Both the position numbers and the translations under genes were made by a program. Positions 9,090 to 21,600 of a stretch of 64,000 bases of DNA are shown piece after piece. This DNA comes from Impatiens glandulifera (taxonomy: Eukaryota > Streptophyta > Magnoliopsida > Ericales > Balsaminaceae), in assembly GCF_907164915.1 (NCBI RefSeq), contig NC_061867.1, positions 26,884,308 to 26,948,307 on the forward strand, given 5' to 3'. Positions within the stretch are counted from its first letter, which is position 1. Each line of letters opens with the position of its first letter. The notes under the pieces are model-generated. The model saw nothing but the letters and a program-made list of their open reading frames with translations. It did not search any database and was not told the DNA's origin.

Positions 9090-12000
9090 TCACTTTTCTC
9101 TATAAAATTTCATCTTATCTGATATGCAATTTTCTATACCAAGTTTACCAGTCAGGTACTCTATAAACATTAATACAAAAACGCCACAGTCCCCACTTAT
9201 TGTTGCTTTTGGTACTTCTGGATGTGGGATTCTACGAAATCTTAAAGTCTCCATTTTCATGTTAGGATACCTGGCCATTTGAACTTCAGACAATGCTTTA
9301 TGAAGGAAGGGCGACAACATTTCACACATGGGTATCATGAATTCTGCAAAATCGTCGTCTTTGAAAATTGACTAATCACAATCATAAACATCAATTCTCC
9401 ATTCTTTCATTCGTAGAACACACAGTGCCCAATGCTTGAGGTCGAGGTTGAGGGGGAAGTAAATGTCATCAACAATGCTCCAATTGAGCATATGTCTATC
9501 TTCTCTACCTAGTAGTACAAGTAAAAGGATTCACTAAAAGAATGGCCTTTTAGTTTATCAGGATCAGCCAAATCAGCAACAAATTTTTCATAGAATGATG
9601 TAAACAACGGGACGAAATGACAATCTAAGATGGTGAAATCTGTCGCGTACGTCTTAGGGTAGGTGAATGCTCTTTCTCTTAGCAGATCACATCCGACATT
9701 GATCTCCACATCTGTTAGCCATTTACGTGTACCTAGAATTGTATTGAAGAATGAGTAGCCTACAGTGCCAACACAGAGCTCCACCTTTTTACATTGACCT
9801 CTTTTCGCTAACTCTTTCATCAAAGTTGTGTTCAGTATCGGATCAAACTTCGCCATAGGATCGACAATGATTGGATCCTCAACATCTTCTTTCACCTTCT
9901 TTTTTGGACGAGGGACGGTGTAGGGACTAAGTAGAGCTTTCGACCTCAACCTCTTTCTCTTAAATTGGACGTGGGATGCATCGTCCAATTCCACCACATC
10001 CTCCTCCTCCACCTTCTGCTTGTCCTTCTTCTGCATCTTGTCTTCCTTCTTCTCCACAAACAAACAATCGTCCAGCTTCTTCTGCACCAACTTCTTATTC
10101 TGCACCACCTTCTTATTCGGCACCTTGTCCACTTTCTCCACAAACAAATCATCGTCCACCTTCTTCTGCACCACCTTCGTCTTCTGCACCTTCTTATTAT
10201 ACACCACCTTCTTCTCCTCCACCTTCTCATCCTTCACAATCCCATCATTGTTCACAATTTCATCATCCTTCACAAAACAAATAAAATGATTGAAATATAC
10301 CATTTGTGAGAAATACACCATTTGTAATTGCGAGAAACATATCATACATACCTCAATATCCTTAATCTTCTTCTCCACGATCCCATCTATATATTTCTCC
10401 TCCACTAGCCCATCCTACAAAAAAATAATTGAATTAGACCAAATGGGAGAAATATACCATATGCGAGAAATATACCAAATACGAGAAATAGACCATTTGC
10501 AAGAAATACACCAAATGCGAGAATCACAATATATGCTCAAAATACACCATACATACCTCCATCTTCTCCTCCAACTTCTCCTCCACATTCTCCTTCACAA
10601 TCCCGTCATTGGATTTCTCATTAGGCACATTAGCTTCCTCAACAATCACATCATTGTTCTTCTCCTCCACAATCATATCATTGTTTTTCTCCTCCACTTT
10701 CTCCTCCACTAGCCCATCCTACAAAAAAAACAAAATGATTGAATTAGACCATTTGCGAGAAATACACCATTTGCGAGAAACACACCATACATACCTCAAT
10801 ATCATCAATCTTCTCCACAATCCCATCATTGGATTTCTCATCAAGCACATTAGCTTCCAACACAAGCCCATCATTGTTCTTCTCTAGCCCATCCTACAAA
10901 ACAAAATGATTGAATTAGACCATTTGCGAGAAACACAACAATTGCGAGAAACACACCATACATACCTCAATATCATCAATCTTCTTCTCCACAATCCCAT
11001 CATTGGATTTCTCATCAAGCACATCAGCTTCCAACACAAGCCCATCATTGTTATTCTCTATCCCATCCTACAAAACAAAATGATTGAATTAGACCATTTG
11101 CGAGAAATACAGCAATTGCGAGAAACACACCATACATACCTCAATATCATTAATCTTCTTCTCCACAATCCCATAATTAGATTTCTCATCAAGCACATCA
11201 GCTTCCAACATAAGCCCATCACTGTTCTTCTCTATCCCATCCTACAAAACAAAATGATTGAATTAGACCATTTGCGAGAAACACTGCAATTGCGAGAAAC
11301 ACACCATACATACCTCAATATCATCAATCTTCTTCTCCACAATCTCATCATTCACAAAATCATCCTCCACCACATGGTCATTATTCTTATCATCCATATG
11401 CCCATCCTACAAAAAAACAAAATGCTTTAATTAGACCATATACTCGAAATACACCATATGCTCGAAATAAATCAAATGCTAGAATTATACCATAACCTCA
11501 ATATTATCATCATTCAACAAATCATCAATCAACACATCCTCATTTTTCTTCTCCTCTACAAGCCCGACATTGTATTTCTCCTCCACAAGCCCATCATTAT
11601 CATCATTCAAAAAATCCTCAATCAACACATTCACCTTATCCAAATTTTCATCATCTATCTCCTCCAAATCTTCCTCATCCTTATCTTCCTCATTCATCTT
11701 TTTTCTCCCCTAGTGTGGCTGATAATATGTCAAACTGTTGTTGTAGTTGGTTTAACATTTCTTTTATGAGATTTATTTCAGTTCTCATTTCAGGTTTTAG
11801 TTCATTTAGCTCCTTCGTAAGTTCATCCAATCTACATCTATCATTGGGAGTTGTTGTTGTTGGAGTCATGGGAGAGGATTTATCACCTTTTCTACTCGTG
11901 GTGCTCTCGACAGAATAAGAGTTGTTGGTGTTGGGGGTAGGGTTGCGGGTTCTTCTACTCGTGGAAGGTTTGGCTTTGGCAGGAGTAATTTGTCTTTTCT

Positions 12001-13032
12001 TCCTAATGTCAGGTTTATGAAGAACTACATCTTCAATATCTCCAAATTTCTTCTTTCTACAATCAAGATCAAAAAAGACATCATAAACATTACCTTCCAT
12101 ATCTTCAAAGTCATCCCCAGCATATAAGATATTCTCTTCTTCAGACAATTCCATCTTCTTGACAATTTTGCCTTATAGGGCAGTGTGAAGATTAGAGGTG
12201 GTGCTCTTCCTCCTGGATTTGTGCTGTATTATCCTTGGGCAGACAAGCTCTTGCGCTTGAAGCATCATTTTACTTACATGAATGGGGACAAACGTTTGGA
12301 TAAACTCATAGGTCCACACTTGTAAGGCTAGTGCGAACTCATATACGGTATAAGAAACATCGACATCCTTGTCTTTGTTCTTCTTCCCCATGGCTTTCTT
12401 CTTCTCCAGATATAGCATCCTGTAGCAATCAAGGTCCTTGGTCAAACACTTTATGGTTGCTCTAAATGACACATTTCCCTATGAAAAATTGAGGAAAGTG
12501 TCGATGTCCTCGACCATGCTGAGGAGTTTGATATTTATTATCCTCTTTGGGTCAAGGGCGAAGAGATATTGGGAAACCAGGTATACCAGCCTCAATTTCC
12601 ATGCATCTTCCTTATCAGAGCAGGACACGAATTTTGAATGAAGGTCTGTTGTTCTAACAAGTTGATTACTTTTAAAATATTTAACAACCAAAGGTGGAAT
12701 TCTTCAACCTAATTGAAAAAGGTTTCCTCCGCAGGGAATCTCCCAAAATTGAGGCCTGTGATCAATGCAAACTCCTTCATCCCGAAGCACATCTCTTCTC
12801 CATTCACGAGGAACTTCATCTCCATATAAATTGAGCTGCACTTTCTGAGGAATATTTTATGTATAATCGTTCATGAGAACCGCAGTAACGGGTATCCTTT
12901 GAATAAGAATCTGAATTAGGTTTGTTGTACCCTTTCCGTTAGATTCATATAAACAAACTTAGTGGAAATTTTTTCGATATTAGTTTTCCATGGGTCCCTC
13001 CCAGCAAACTCAGGAATTATGGTGAACTCCAT
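9090..13032 (-). pseudogene. Ulp1/C48-family SUMO-protease-like gene of the MULE
   Basis: From the likely first Met at 13032 (MEFTIIPEFAGRDPW) the frame runs into a DUF1985-type region: GMKEFALITGLNFGRFP (~12770), LVYLVSQYLFALDPKR, then a TAG at 12479 before GNVSF. A Ser/Thr-rich segment with a coiled coil follows (12154-11690), then an acidic exon (~11700-11498), six tandem acidic exons (11406-10352) and a Lys-rich exon (10267-9509). The C-terminal C48 domain has all three catalytic elements in order: His in KHWALCV (~9415), Asp in VYDCD (~9380) and Cys in GDCGVFV (9188-9186). Breaks: stops near 12930, 12865 and 12700, TAG at 12479 and 9374-9372, a frameshift at an A-run near 11705, and one near 9510-9540. 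Members cleave or process SUMO-like proteins; what they do for MULEs is unknown. Confidence 0.82.
10352..11406 (-). repeat. six tandem symmetric exons within the Ulp1-like gene
   Basis: On the minus strand the exons are 11406-11314 (93 nt), 11241-11140 (102), 11067-10966 (102), 10893-10795 (99), 10718-10557 (162) and 10414-10352 (63). Every one starts GATGG after TTGTAG, five end ATTGAG before GTATGTATG (the 162-nt exon ends ATGGAG), and every length is a multiple of three, so all introns are phase 0. Introns are 72, 72, 72, 76 and 142 nt and contain TTTCTCGCAAATGG-type minisatellite units. The encoded units are acidic variants of DG.E..NDGL..EA.V.DEKSNDGIVEKKIDDIE. The next exon (from 10267) also starts GAT in phase 0. 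Splicing is inferred from conserved sites; no transcript data exist here. Confidence 0.8.
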
Positions 13033-13847
13033 CTACAAAACAAGGAACAACATTGGAGTAAGCAAATCTAGAAAATTATAATTACCTAAACTATTTAAAG
13101 TAAGGTCTAAGTTGTCCGGTTTCATAATGCACATCATTTTTGTTGCCAGATTGGCACCATAAATATAATTTATTATCACTTTAAGTGCATATAATGTTTA
13201 GCATAAAATATGAAATATGGTTTTTTTTCCTAAAAAAATGAAGTATGAAGATGAAACTACATGTTATAAGACTAATTCTTGTCATCTTGAGCAAGAGAAA
13301 AGTAAAATTACATAAAGATTCTTAAACGAAGACCCCATATTACCAACAAAAAGCTCACCGCAATCTGAAAGGCAGAAAATTGTTTTGATATGTAAGACAA
13401 CCAAAATCATGTTACAACTAGTTGTTTTATTAGTTTTTAATAATCCAAAATCACTAATAGAATTAACAATTGAGAAATGCTTGCAAATTTACAGTTCTAA
13501 ATACATTAATATGAAAAACATAATATAACAACTCAAGCAACATCAAAGAATACACGAAAATGTCATTTCTTAACAAGAACATGACCAATGTCATTTCTCG
13601 TTTGTTAAGAACACTGATATACGAGAACATAACAAATGTCATTTTTCGTTTGTTAAGAACACTGATATATGAGAAACGGCACAATGCTCGTGAAAGAATA
13701 AACAAGAAATGCATGCATGCAGAATAAGAACACTGATATAATACTCGTCATATACCTTAAAAGCATATACACACATAAACGAATATAAGATACATGAACC
13801 CTAAAACCTAAATACATCAATATCCATCAATATAAACGGCGGAATAT
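13033..13847. other. AT-rich 5' region of the Ulp1-like gene with a short tandem duplication
   Basis: No coding sequence recognised. At about 13565-13680 a ~57-bp unit with AATGTCATTTCTCGTTTGTT and AAGAACACTGATATA is present twice, with a third partial copy. A TTTTGTAG just before the Met at 13032 could be an acceptor, so an upstream non-coding exon is possible. The region ends at the CACTA insertion. Confidence 0.5.
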
Positions 13848-13869
13848 CACTAGCAAAAAAATCGACCTT

Positions 13870-14330
13870 TACCGACGGTTTTTTACGAATGTTTTATAAA
13901 ACTCTCCTAAATACTCCCGAGAGGAATAAATCTTTCGGTATTAAAAATAGATACCGAGAGGGGTGTAAAACCTTCGGGGTTATTAATTATTACCGAAAGT
14001 TCTTTGTAGAACTTTCGGATTTTACCTTCCCAAAAAACCAAAAATAATTCTAAGTGTTGGACGTGGGTTAATTGCGAAGGTTTTTACAAAAACCTTCGGT
14101 TTTGCAATCCTAGAGATTTTTAATTGCGAAGGTTATTCAAAGAACCTTCGGTTTTACCTTTTTTGAAATTCTCTTTTCCGAAGGTTTTCCAAAGAACCTT
14201 CGGTTTTGGCTCAATTATAATAATTCTAAGTTTGGTAATGGTTATTTCCGAAGGGTTTTTAATAAACCTTCGGTTTTGACTAATATCAAAACCGAAAGTT
14301 ATATGAAAACCTTCGGCATCTACCTATATA
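13870..14330. repeat. left subterminal hairpin array of the CACTA element
   Basis: About eight copies of a palindromic motif of the form CCGAAGGTTTTT..AAAACCTTCGG, separated by short spacers, end just before a TATATAAATA-like box at about 14330. In CACTA elements such subterminal repeats bind TNPA. The next GC-rich stretch (14380-14455, with a run of CGCCGC) and the donor GTTTGTTTAA look like a 5' leader exon and intron start. Confidence 0.75.
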
Positions 14331-14742
14331 AATACAAACTCTAACACTTCTCTTTTTCATTCCACTCATCTCTCCTTTCTCTCTCTCCCGCGCCGCAGCC
14401 GCCTCCCCCACGCCGTCCCCCACGCCGCTTCTCTTCTTCTCTTCTCGCGTTCAGGTTTGTTTAATTTATTTTTGTATTTGTTGTTTATTATTAGATTTAG
14501 ATTTCTTATAATGTAGTTTATATATATATTATCTAGATTTAGGCTATTTTAAATTATTTGTTTGTTTCATTGATTTAGATTTGTCTTTACGTTATTGTTT
14601 AGATTAGATTTAGGTTAATTTGTTAAATATATATGATTTTGTTAGATTTGTTATTTTGTTTGATTGAAGTTATATTAGATTTAGGTTACGGTATATTTTT
14701 TTTGATTAATATATATATACATATATCTGAAATGCATTTAGG

Positions 14743-15024
14743 ATGGGTGATTCATGGAATAGTCTTCGGCGTACACCGGAGAAACTGCCTCCGTGTTACC
14801 AGAATTTGCGAGCACAAACAGAAATTGTGGCACGTGAGGAAGAGGTGAGACAAATGACGCTGGAAATGGAGCAAATCCGATTGAGGGATGCGGAAAGAGG
14901 CCGATTGCTGAGTAAAATTAAAGCGGACTGGGCTGAAATGGCCCAGAGATTAGAGAATCTCGAACAGAAACTTGTATTGTTGAGGAGTCGACTGAATCAA
15001 CCACCCCCTCCTCCACCCATCTAA
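14743..15024 (+). CDS. short TNPA-like protein, internally deleted
   Basis: A 93-residue frame starts MGDSWNSLRRTPEKLPPCYQN, probably preceded by an intron ending TTTAG at about 14741. Its N-terminus matches the start of the TNPA-type gene at 22126 (SMRKTPKKLDKSYQNLLAQSE). Its C-terminal half is a Glu/Arg-rich coiled coil ending in a proline run, matching the end of the same gene (RIELYPPPPP at ~23800). The central Transposase_24 domain is missing. It could be a relic of a deletion derivative or a short protein made from it; the frame itself is intact. Confidence 0.6.
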   Translation: MGDSWNSLRRTPEKLPPCYQNLRAQTEIVAREEEVRQMTLEMEQIRLRDAERGRLLSKIKADWAEMAQRLENLEQKLVLLRSRLNQPPPPPPI

Positions 15025-15199
15025 TAATTTCTAGATTATATTGTTTACTTAATTATGTTTTTTGTTTTCCGTACGAACGATGACATTTTTATGTGTTTTG
15101 TTTTAATGATTATGAATTATTATCATTGTCTTTGGTTTGGTTTTAATATGTTGTTCATGAATTATTTTATTTTTGTTTGCTTTTCACTTTTTTTTAAAA

Positions 15200-16810
15200 A
15201 AACAGCATGGACAAAATCGAAGGTTTAATTGAAAACTTTGGTTTTGACCCTCGGTTAAAAAAATCCAAAAATTTTCTAAGTATGGGGAAGGGTAAGAACC
15301 GAAGTTTTTCAAATAAACCTTCGGTTTTGACCCTTGTTTAAAAAAATCTGAAAATTTTCTAAATATGGGGAAGGATAAAAATCGAAGGTTTTCAAATAAA
15401 CCTTCGGTTTTGACCCTTGTTTAAAACAATCTGAAAAACATTTCTAAGTATGGGGAAGGGTAAAAACCGAAGGTTTATTTGAAAACCATCGGTTAAAAAA
15501 ATCCAAAAATTTTCTAAGTATGGGGAGTGGTAAAAAACCGAAGGTTTATTTGAAAACCTTCGGTTTTGACCCTCGGTTAAAAAAATCCAAAAATTTTCTA
15601 AGTATGGGGAGTGGTAAAAACCGAAGGTTTATTTGAAAAACTTCGGTTTTGACTCTCGGTTAAAAAAATCCAAAAATTTTCTAAGTATGGGGAGTGGTAA
15701 AAACCGAAGGTTTATTTGAAAACCTTCGGTTTGACCCTCAGTTAAAAAAATCCAAAAATTTTCTAAGTATGGGGAGTGGTAAAAAACGAAGGTTTATTTG
15801 AAAACCTTCGGTTTTGACCCTCGGTTAAAAAAATCCAAAAACTTTCTAAGTATGGGGAGTGGTAAAAACCGAAGTTTATTTGAAAACCTTCGGTTTTGAT
15901 CCTCGGTAAAAAAATCCAAAAATTTTCTAAGTATGGGGGGTGGTAAAAACCGAAGGTTTATTTGAAAACCTTCGGTTTTGATCCTCGATAAAAAAATCCA
16001 ATAATTTTCTAAGTATGTGGAGTGGTAAAAATCGAAGGTTTATTTGAAAACCTTCGGTTTTGACCCTCGGTTAAAAAAATCCAAAAATTTTATAAGTATG
16101 AGGAGTGATGAAAACCTTCGGTTTTGACCCTTTATAAAAACATTTTGTTTAAGGTCAGGACCGAGACGTTTATTCAAAACCTTCGCAAATACCAATAAAA
16201 ACCGAAAGTTATACTATTAACTTTCGGTTTTACCACTTCCTAATTTGTTAAATTATTTTGTTTTAAACCTACTAATCTAGACTCCTAACTAATATAATCA
16301 AGTGTGTGTTATATTTTAAAAATGAAGATTGTGTTTGATGTTAAAATCTTTATGATTGTGTTTGGTTATATAAAGAAGTGTATATGTATGTTTGTGTTTG
16401 ATGATCATATGAATGTGTACAAAGTTTGATCATATGGATTGTGTAATGTTTTAAGGTTATCAAATGTGTTAAAATAATGTTGTTCAAAGTCATTAGAAGG
16501 TTAAAATCCAAATAATTTAACAATTTGTGAAATTGTAATTCCGAAAGTTAATTGTATAACTTTCGGAAATAACCATCAAAACCGAAAGTTATACAATTAA
16601 CTTTCGTTTTTATCTAATTAAATTAAATTGTACACATTTCAAAACCGAGAGATTTAGACATATCTCTCGGAATTTAATTGATCAAAACCGAGAGTTATAT
16701 GATTAACTCTCGGAAATTAATTAAATGATCAAAACCGAGAGGTAATCATATAACTCTCGGAAATTAATCAAATGATCAAAACCGAGAGTTATATGATTAA
16801 CTCTCGGAAA
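15200..16810. repeat. internal subterminal-type array with two successive motifs
   Basis: From 15200 to about 16130 roughly ten copies of an ~80-90-bp unit contain AAACCGAAGGTTTATTTG, its inverse, and the spacer TTTTCTAAGTATGGGGAG. From about 16540 to 16810 the motif changes to ACCGAGAGTTAT..AACTCTCGG, which is the motif of the right-end array at 24050-24640. Between them (16240-16530) is AT-rich sequence without a pattern. Confidence 0.82.
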
Positions 16811-18670
16811 TGACCTTAAAAAAAACAAAACCTGCTTTTTTTTCTTTCTTCTTTCCCCGTTTTATTTCTCTTATCCCGATTCTTCTTTTGATTCTTCTTC
16901 CGCTTCTTCTTCCGCGCCGCCTCCTGCCTAGTCGCGTCCTCCAGCTAGCAATCGAAGACGAAGTCGCGCCGCCCTCCTCCGATTGACGCCGTCGCTGATT
17001 GAAGAAGGCTTTCCGCCGCCAGGTCGCTGCCTCCGCTTGGATCGACGACACCGCTCGCTGCCTCCGCTTGGATCGACGACGCCGGTGATTGAAGACTGCC
17101 GCCGTCGATTGAAGACAGTCGTCGCCTCCTGCTGCCGCCATCCGATTCAACCTACAGCCGCAAAGGTTAGTTTGATTTTAGGTTAGATTTTGGATTTAAG
17201 GTTAGATTTTGAATTTCAGGTTGTATAGGTTTGATTTTGGATTTTAGGTTAGTTAGATTTTGGATTTTAAGTTAGTTTGATTGATTGTTAAATTAGTTTG
17301 ATTTTAGGTTTTATATTGGTTTGATTAATTGTTAAATTAGTTTGAATTTAGGTTTGATATTGATTTGATTGATTGTTAATTTAGTTTGATTTTAGGTTTG
17401 ATATTGGTTTGATTAATTGTTAAATTAGTTTGATTTTAGGTTATATGAGTTAGATTGTTCAATTAGTTTGATTTTAGGTTATATTTTTGATTTTAGGTTT
17501 CATTATATTGGTTTCATTATATTAGTTTGATTGATGGTTATTCAGTTTGATTTTAGGTTAGTTTAGGTTTTGATTATGATATATTTTGTTTGATATGATG
17601 ATTATTTGGTTTGATTTAGGTTTGATTTAGGTTAGTTTTTGTTTGATTATATATTATTTATGTTAGATTATGTTAGAATTATGTTTGATTTAGGTTTTGT
17701 TTGAATTATGTTTGATTTAGATTTGATTTAGGTTATTAGATTTGGTTTGAAAATGTTTGATTAATGTTAGATTTAGGTTATATGTTCAATATTTTGGTTA
17801 GATTTGGTTTTTATATTGATTTGTTAGATTAGGCTTGTTAGATTACATTTTGTTTGGTATATGATATATATAGTTTGAACTTTCTTGGATTTATGTTAAA
17901 TTTAAGTTAGATAATATGGTTTGACTTTGTCTGATTTTGGATTAGGACCGTCCGTCTCTTGAAGATCGCCGAGGTTATTCCACCTTCAGCTGCCTCCTCC
18001 ACCGTCGCAGCGCCTCTCCACCGTCGCCGGCACAACTCCTAAAAAAGGTCAGTTTTTAAGGATTTTTATGTTGTTGGGATTATATTGGATTTTAGGTATG
18101 AATTGAATTGTTTGAATTAGAGTTGATTATGTTAGATTTGGTTTATGTATGATTAAATTAGATTTTAGGTTAGAATTGCATTGTTTGTATTATATTGGAT
18201 TTTAGGTATGAATTAAATTATTTGAATTGTGTATGATTGAAATAGTGTTTGACTAGGTTTGATTAGTTTAAAAAATTGGTTAGATTAATGATAATTGGTT
18301 ATTTGAATTAGGCCAGATTGAAGACTGCCGTGCTAGATTGGTTAGATTAGGTTTGAAATGTTTATGATGAAATATTGTTTGTTTAGGTAGAATTTGGCTT
18401 GGATAATGTTAGATTAGGTTTGAAATATGTATATGAATGAAATATGAATGTTTGTGTGGAATTTGGCTTGGATAACGTTAGATATTGTTGAAATGTATAT
18501 GAATGAAATAATGTTAGATTATGTTTGAAATGTATATGAATGAAATATTGTTTGTTTAGGTGGAATTTTGGTTGGATAATGTTAGATTAAATTGAACTTT
18601 GGTTGGATAATGATAGAATAGGTAGAAATTATGTTAGCATTATGTAAGCCTAATTAATTTAGACAAATTT
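16811..18670 (+). other. 5' leader exons and introns of the TNP2-type gene (inferred)
   Basis: A GC-rich stretch (16860-17165, many CGCCG and TCCGC) is followed by a long T/G-rich stretch with repeated TTTGATTTTAGGTTAG (17166-17945). A second GC-rich block (17946-18050) and another T/G-rich stretch follow. This exon-intron alternation precedes the transposase and resembles a spliced untranslated leader. Repeats in the T/G-rich parts are too irregular to define a unit. No protein domain is recognisable; short open frames here are attributed to the GC bias. Confidence 0.5.
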
Positions 18671-21600
18671 ATGTTAATAATAATGCGGGTTGTTTTCCAT
18701 TTTATTAGAAATATAGAAGTATCCGATAAAAGATGGATGACCTTACGTCGAGATCATCCAGATTACGAGGAATGTGTTGACAAATTCCTCGAGTATGCTG
18801 TTAGGAGTACATCCCGACAAACCGTAAAATGTCTCTGCGTGAAATGCTTGAACACGCCGTTTATGGAAATAGACGAAGTGAAGACTCACCTCATCGTTTA
18901 TGGAATAAATGTGCATTATGAGTATTGGTATTTTCATGGAGAAAAAAGACGTACTACTCAAGTGGTTAATGACGATGTCGATGAAGATGCCGATGACTTC
19001 GATGATGATGATGATGACGACGATGATCAGTCGGAGGATGTCGTGCCGGAATTCAACGATGCGAGACCGGAGATGAATAATACAGTTAATGAAGAGGTCA
19101 ACGAAGAACGTTATATGCACGAATTTATAAACGATATGTTCCCCAACGTTAATGATGTCCCGAACAACGATGAACCAATCGAAGATGCGCATAGATTTTA
19201 TAAATTGTTTGATGATTGCAAACGGCCATTGTATGAAGGTGGTCGAATAATGAAATCATCAGCACTACTGAAACTACTTCACATAAAAAAATGTATGTCA
19301 ATGGACGAATTCTTCGTTCGATATGTTGCTGCGTCTTCTTAAAGACTACATATTACCGATTGACGCTCAATTGCCAAACTCATACTACGAAAGTAAAAAA
19401 TTCATTACTGATATCGGGCTTAAATATGATAAGATAGACGCATGTAAGAACAACTGTATGCTATTTTGGAAAGACGACATAAATGAAGATTCTTGCAGAG
19501 TTTGCGGTCTTTCAAGATGGAAAGTCGACCAAACAAGTGGGACAGTTCGAGAGAAGCAAAATGGGAAATTCATTCCTAAAAAGGTGTTGAGATATTTCTC
19601 TTTAATACCAAGACTGCAAAGACTATACATGTCCTCAAAAACGGCTCCAGTGATGAGATGACATAAAGAAGGAAGAGTTGATAGTGATACGTTGAGACAT
19701 CCCGCTGATTCCTTAACTTGGAAGACGTTTGATGAAAATTATACATATTTTGCTTCAGAACCTCAAAACGTAAGACTGGGTTTATCAAGCGATGGGTTTC
19801 AACCATTTGCAAATAGGAAAAAATCATACAGTGTTTGGCCGGTTATTCTCGTTCCTTATAATGTGTCACCCACGACTTGCATGGATTCTAGCAATTTCAT
19901 TTTATATATGTTAATTCCGGGTCCAAAGTGTCCGGGAGATGCAATTGACATATTTCTCCAGCCATTGATCGAAGAGTTGCATGAACTGTGGCAAACTGGT
20001 GTGAAAACGTTTGATGCACACACCTCGCAATATTTTAACATGCGAGCAGCATTGTTGTGGACCATTAACGACTTTCCCGCCTACGCGAATTTATCAGGCT
20101 GGAGTACGAAAGGTAAATTCGCTTGTCTTTGTTGTAACAACGACATAGTATCTCTTCGATTGGTTCATGGTTCCAAACAATGTTACTTGGGTCATAGACG
20201 CTTCCTTCCACCGAAGCACAAATACAGAAGGGATAAAGAGTCGTTTGATGGTCGAAATGATTATAGAGATCCCCCTAGATTGTTAACGGGGCAAGAAAGT
20301 TACGAGCAAGCACGAGACCTAGAAGACATAATTCTTAGTACGAATCTGAGCAAGAGAACCAAGATATATCATGAAACGCGGGGAGACAATTAGAACAAAC
20401 TTAGCATTTTCTTCCGTTTGCCTTATTGGAAATCACTATTATTGAGATATAATTTGGATGTGATGCATATTGAGAAAAATATTTGTGATAGCGTGTTGGG
20501 AACAATAATGAATATGAAAGAGAAGACTAAGGATGGTCCTAAAGCCCGTAAAGACTTAGAACTCTTAGACATAAAATCATGGTTACATCCTATAAATGAT
20601 GAAGGAGTTGTTCATTATATAGAAGCGCCTTTCACTTTGATATCCGAAAATAAAAAACGTCTTTGTAACTTCTTGAAAGATCTCAAGTTTCCTGATGGTT
20701 TTTGCTCAAATATCGGCGGTTGTGTAAATTTGGAAGAGAAAAATATTTCGGGATTAAAGAGTCATGATTGTCACATTTTATTGGAATATCTTATTCCTTT
20801 AGCAACTCGTGGATTACTTATAGATAATGTGTATGATGCGTTAGTAAATTTGTCTCGTTTCTTTTGGTTGTTGTGCTTCAAAGAGTTGATTCAAGAGGAC
20901 CTCGAACAATTGTACATGGATATTACATTGACACTTTGCAAATTTGAAATGATTTTTTCGCCGTCAATCTTCGACATCATGATGCATCTCCCGGTTCACT
21001 TGTCATTTGAGGCTTTACTTGGAGGACCTGTTTAGTATCGATGGATGTATCCGTTTGAACATTACATGGGTACAATGAAAAGATATTTGCGGAATAATAA
21101 CCACCCCGAAACCTCTATAAGCGAGAGCTATCTTGTTAATGAGAGTATTAGTTTATGTGCCAGGTATATGGAGGAACAAGAGCAAGAAAATGCACAACCT
21201 GAAATCTCAGGCATTTCAATATTTGCATCGTTGGAAGACCTATCTAACGGAAAAGTATACAACTTGGATTATATCGATCGAGTGATAGCTCATTCTTACA
21301 TTTTGAAAAATTGTCCCGAAGCAGAACCTTTTTACATGTAAGATTCGATGTTGCTGTTACTAATTAGCATTAAAGAGTGTGCTATTTAATATTCGATCTA
21401 TTTGCAGAGATTATAACAACGAGTCCAGTGGAGAAACGTTTGCCGCCTATTTCAAGCATCGAGTGAGTAAATTATAAACCATATATCCTAACTCTTTTTA
21501 TTCATTTTAACAACTTCATTTCGGATACATATATAGGTCGCCCATTTAGCAGAATTTAACGACATATCAAGAGACCTCAAGATCTTAGGAGAAGGTCCAA

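Noticed and set aside
8737..9105. Cys/Lys- or Cys/Phe-rich repeat proteins on both strands
   Set aside because: An 18-bp minisatellite leaves all frames open; the same motif lies in introns elsewhere in the element.
9965..10309. Pro/His/Leu-rich plus-strand proteins
   Set aside because: They are the reverse reading of the Lys/Glu-rich exon of the Ulp1-like gene.
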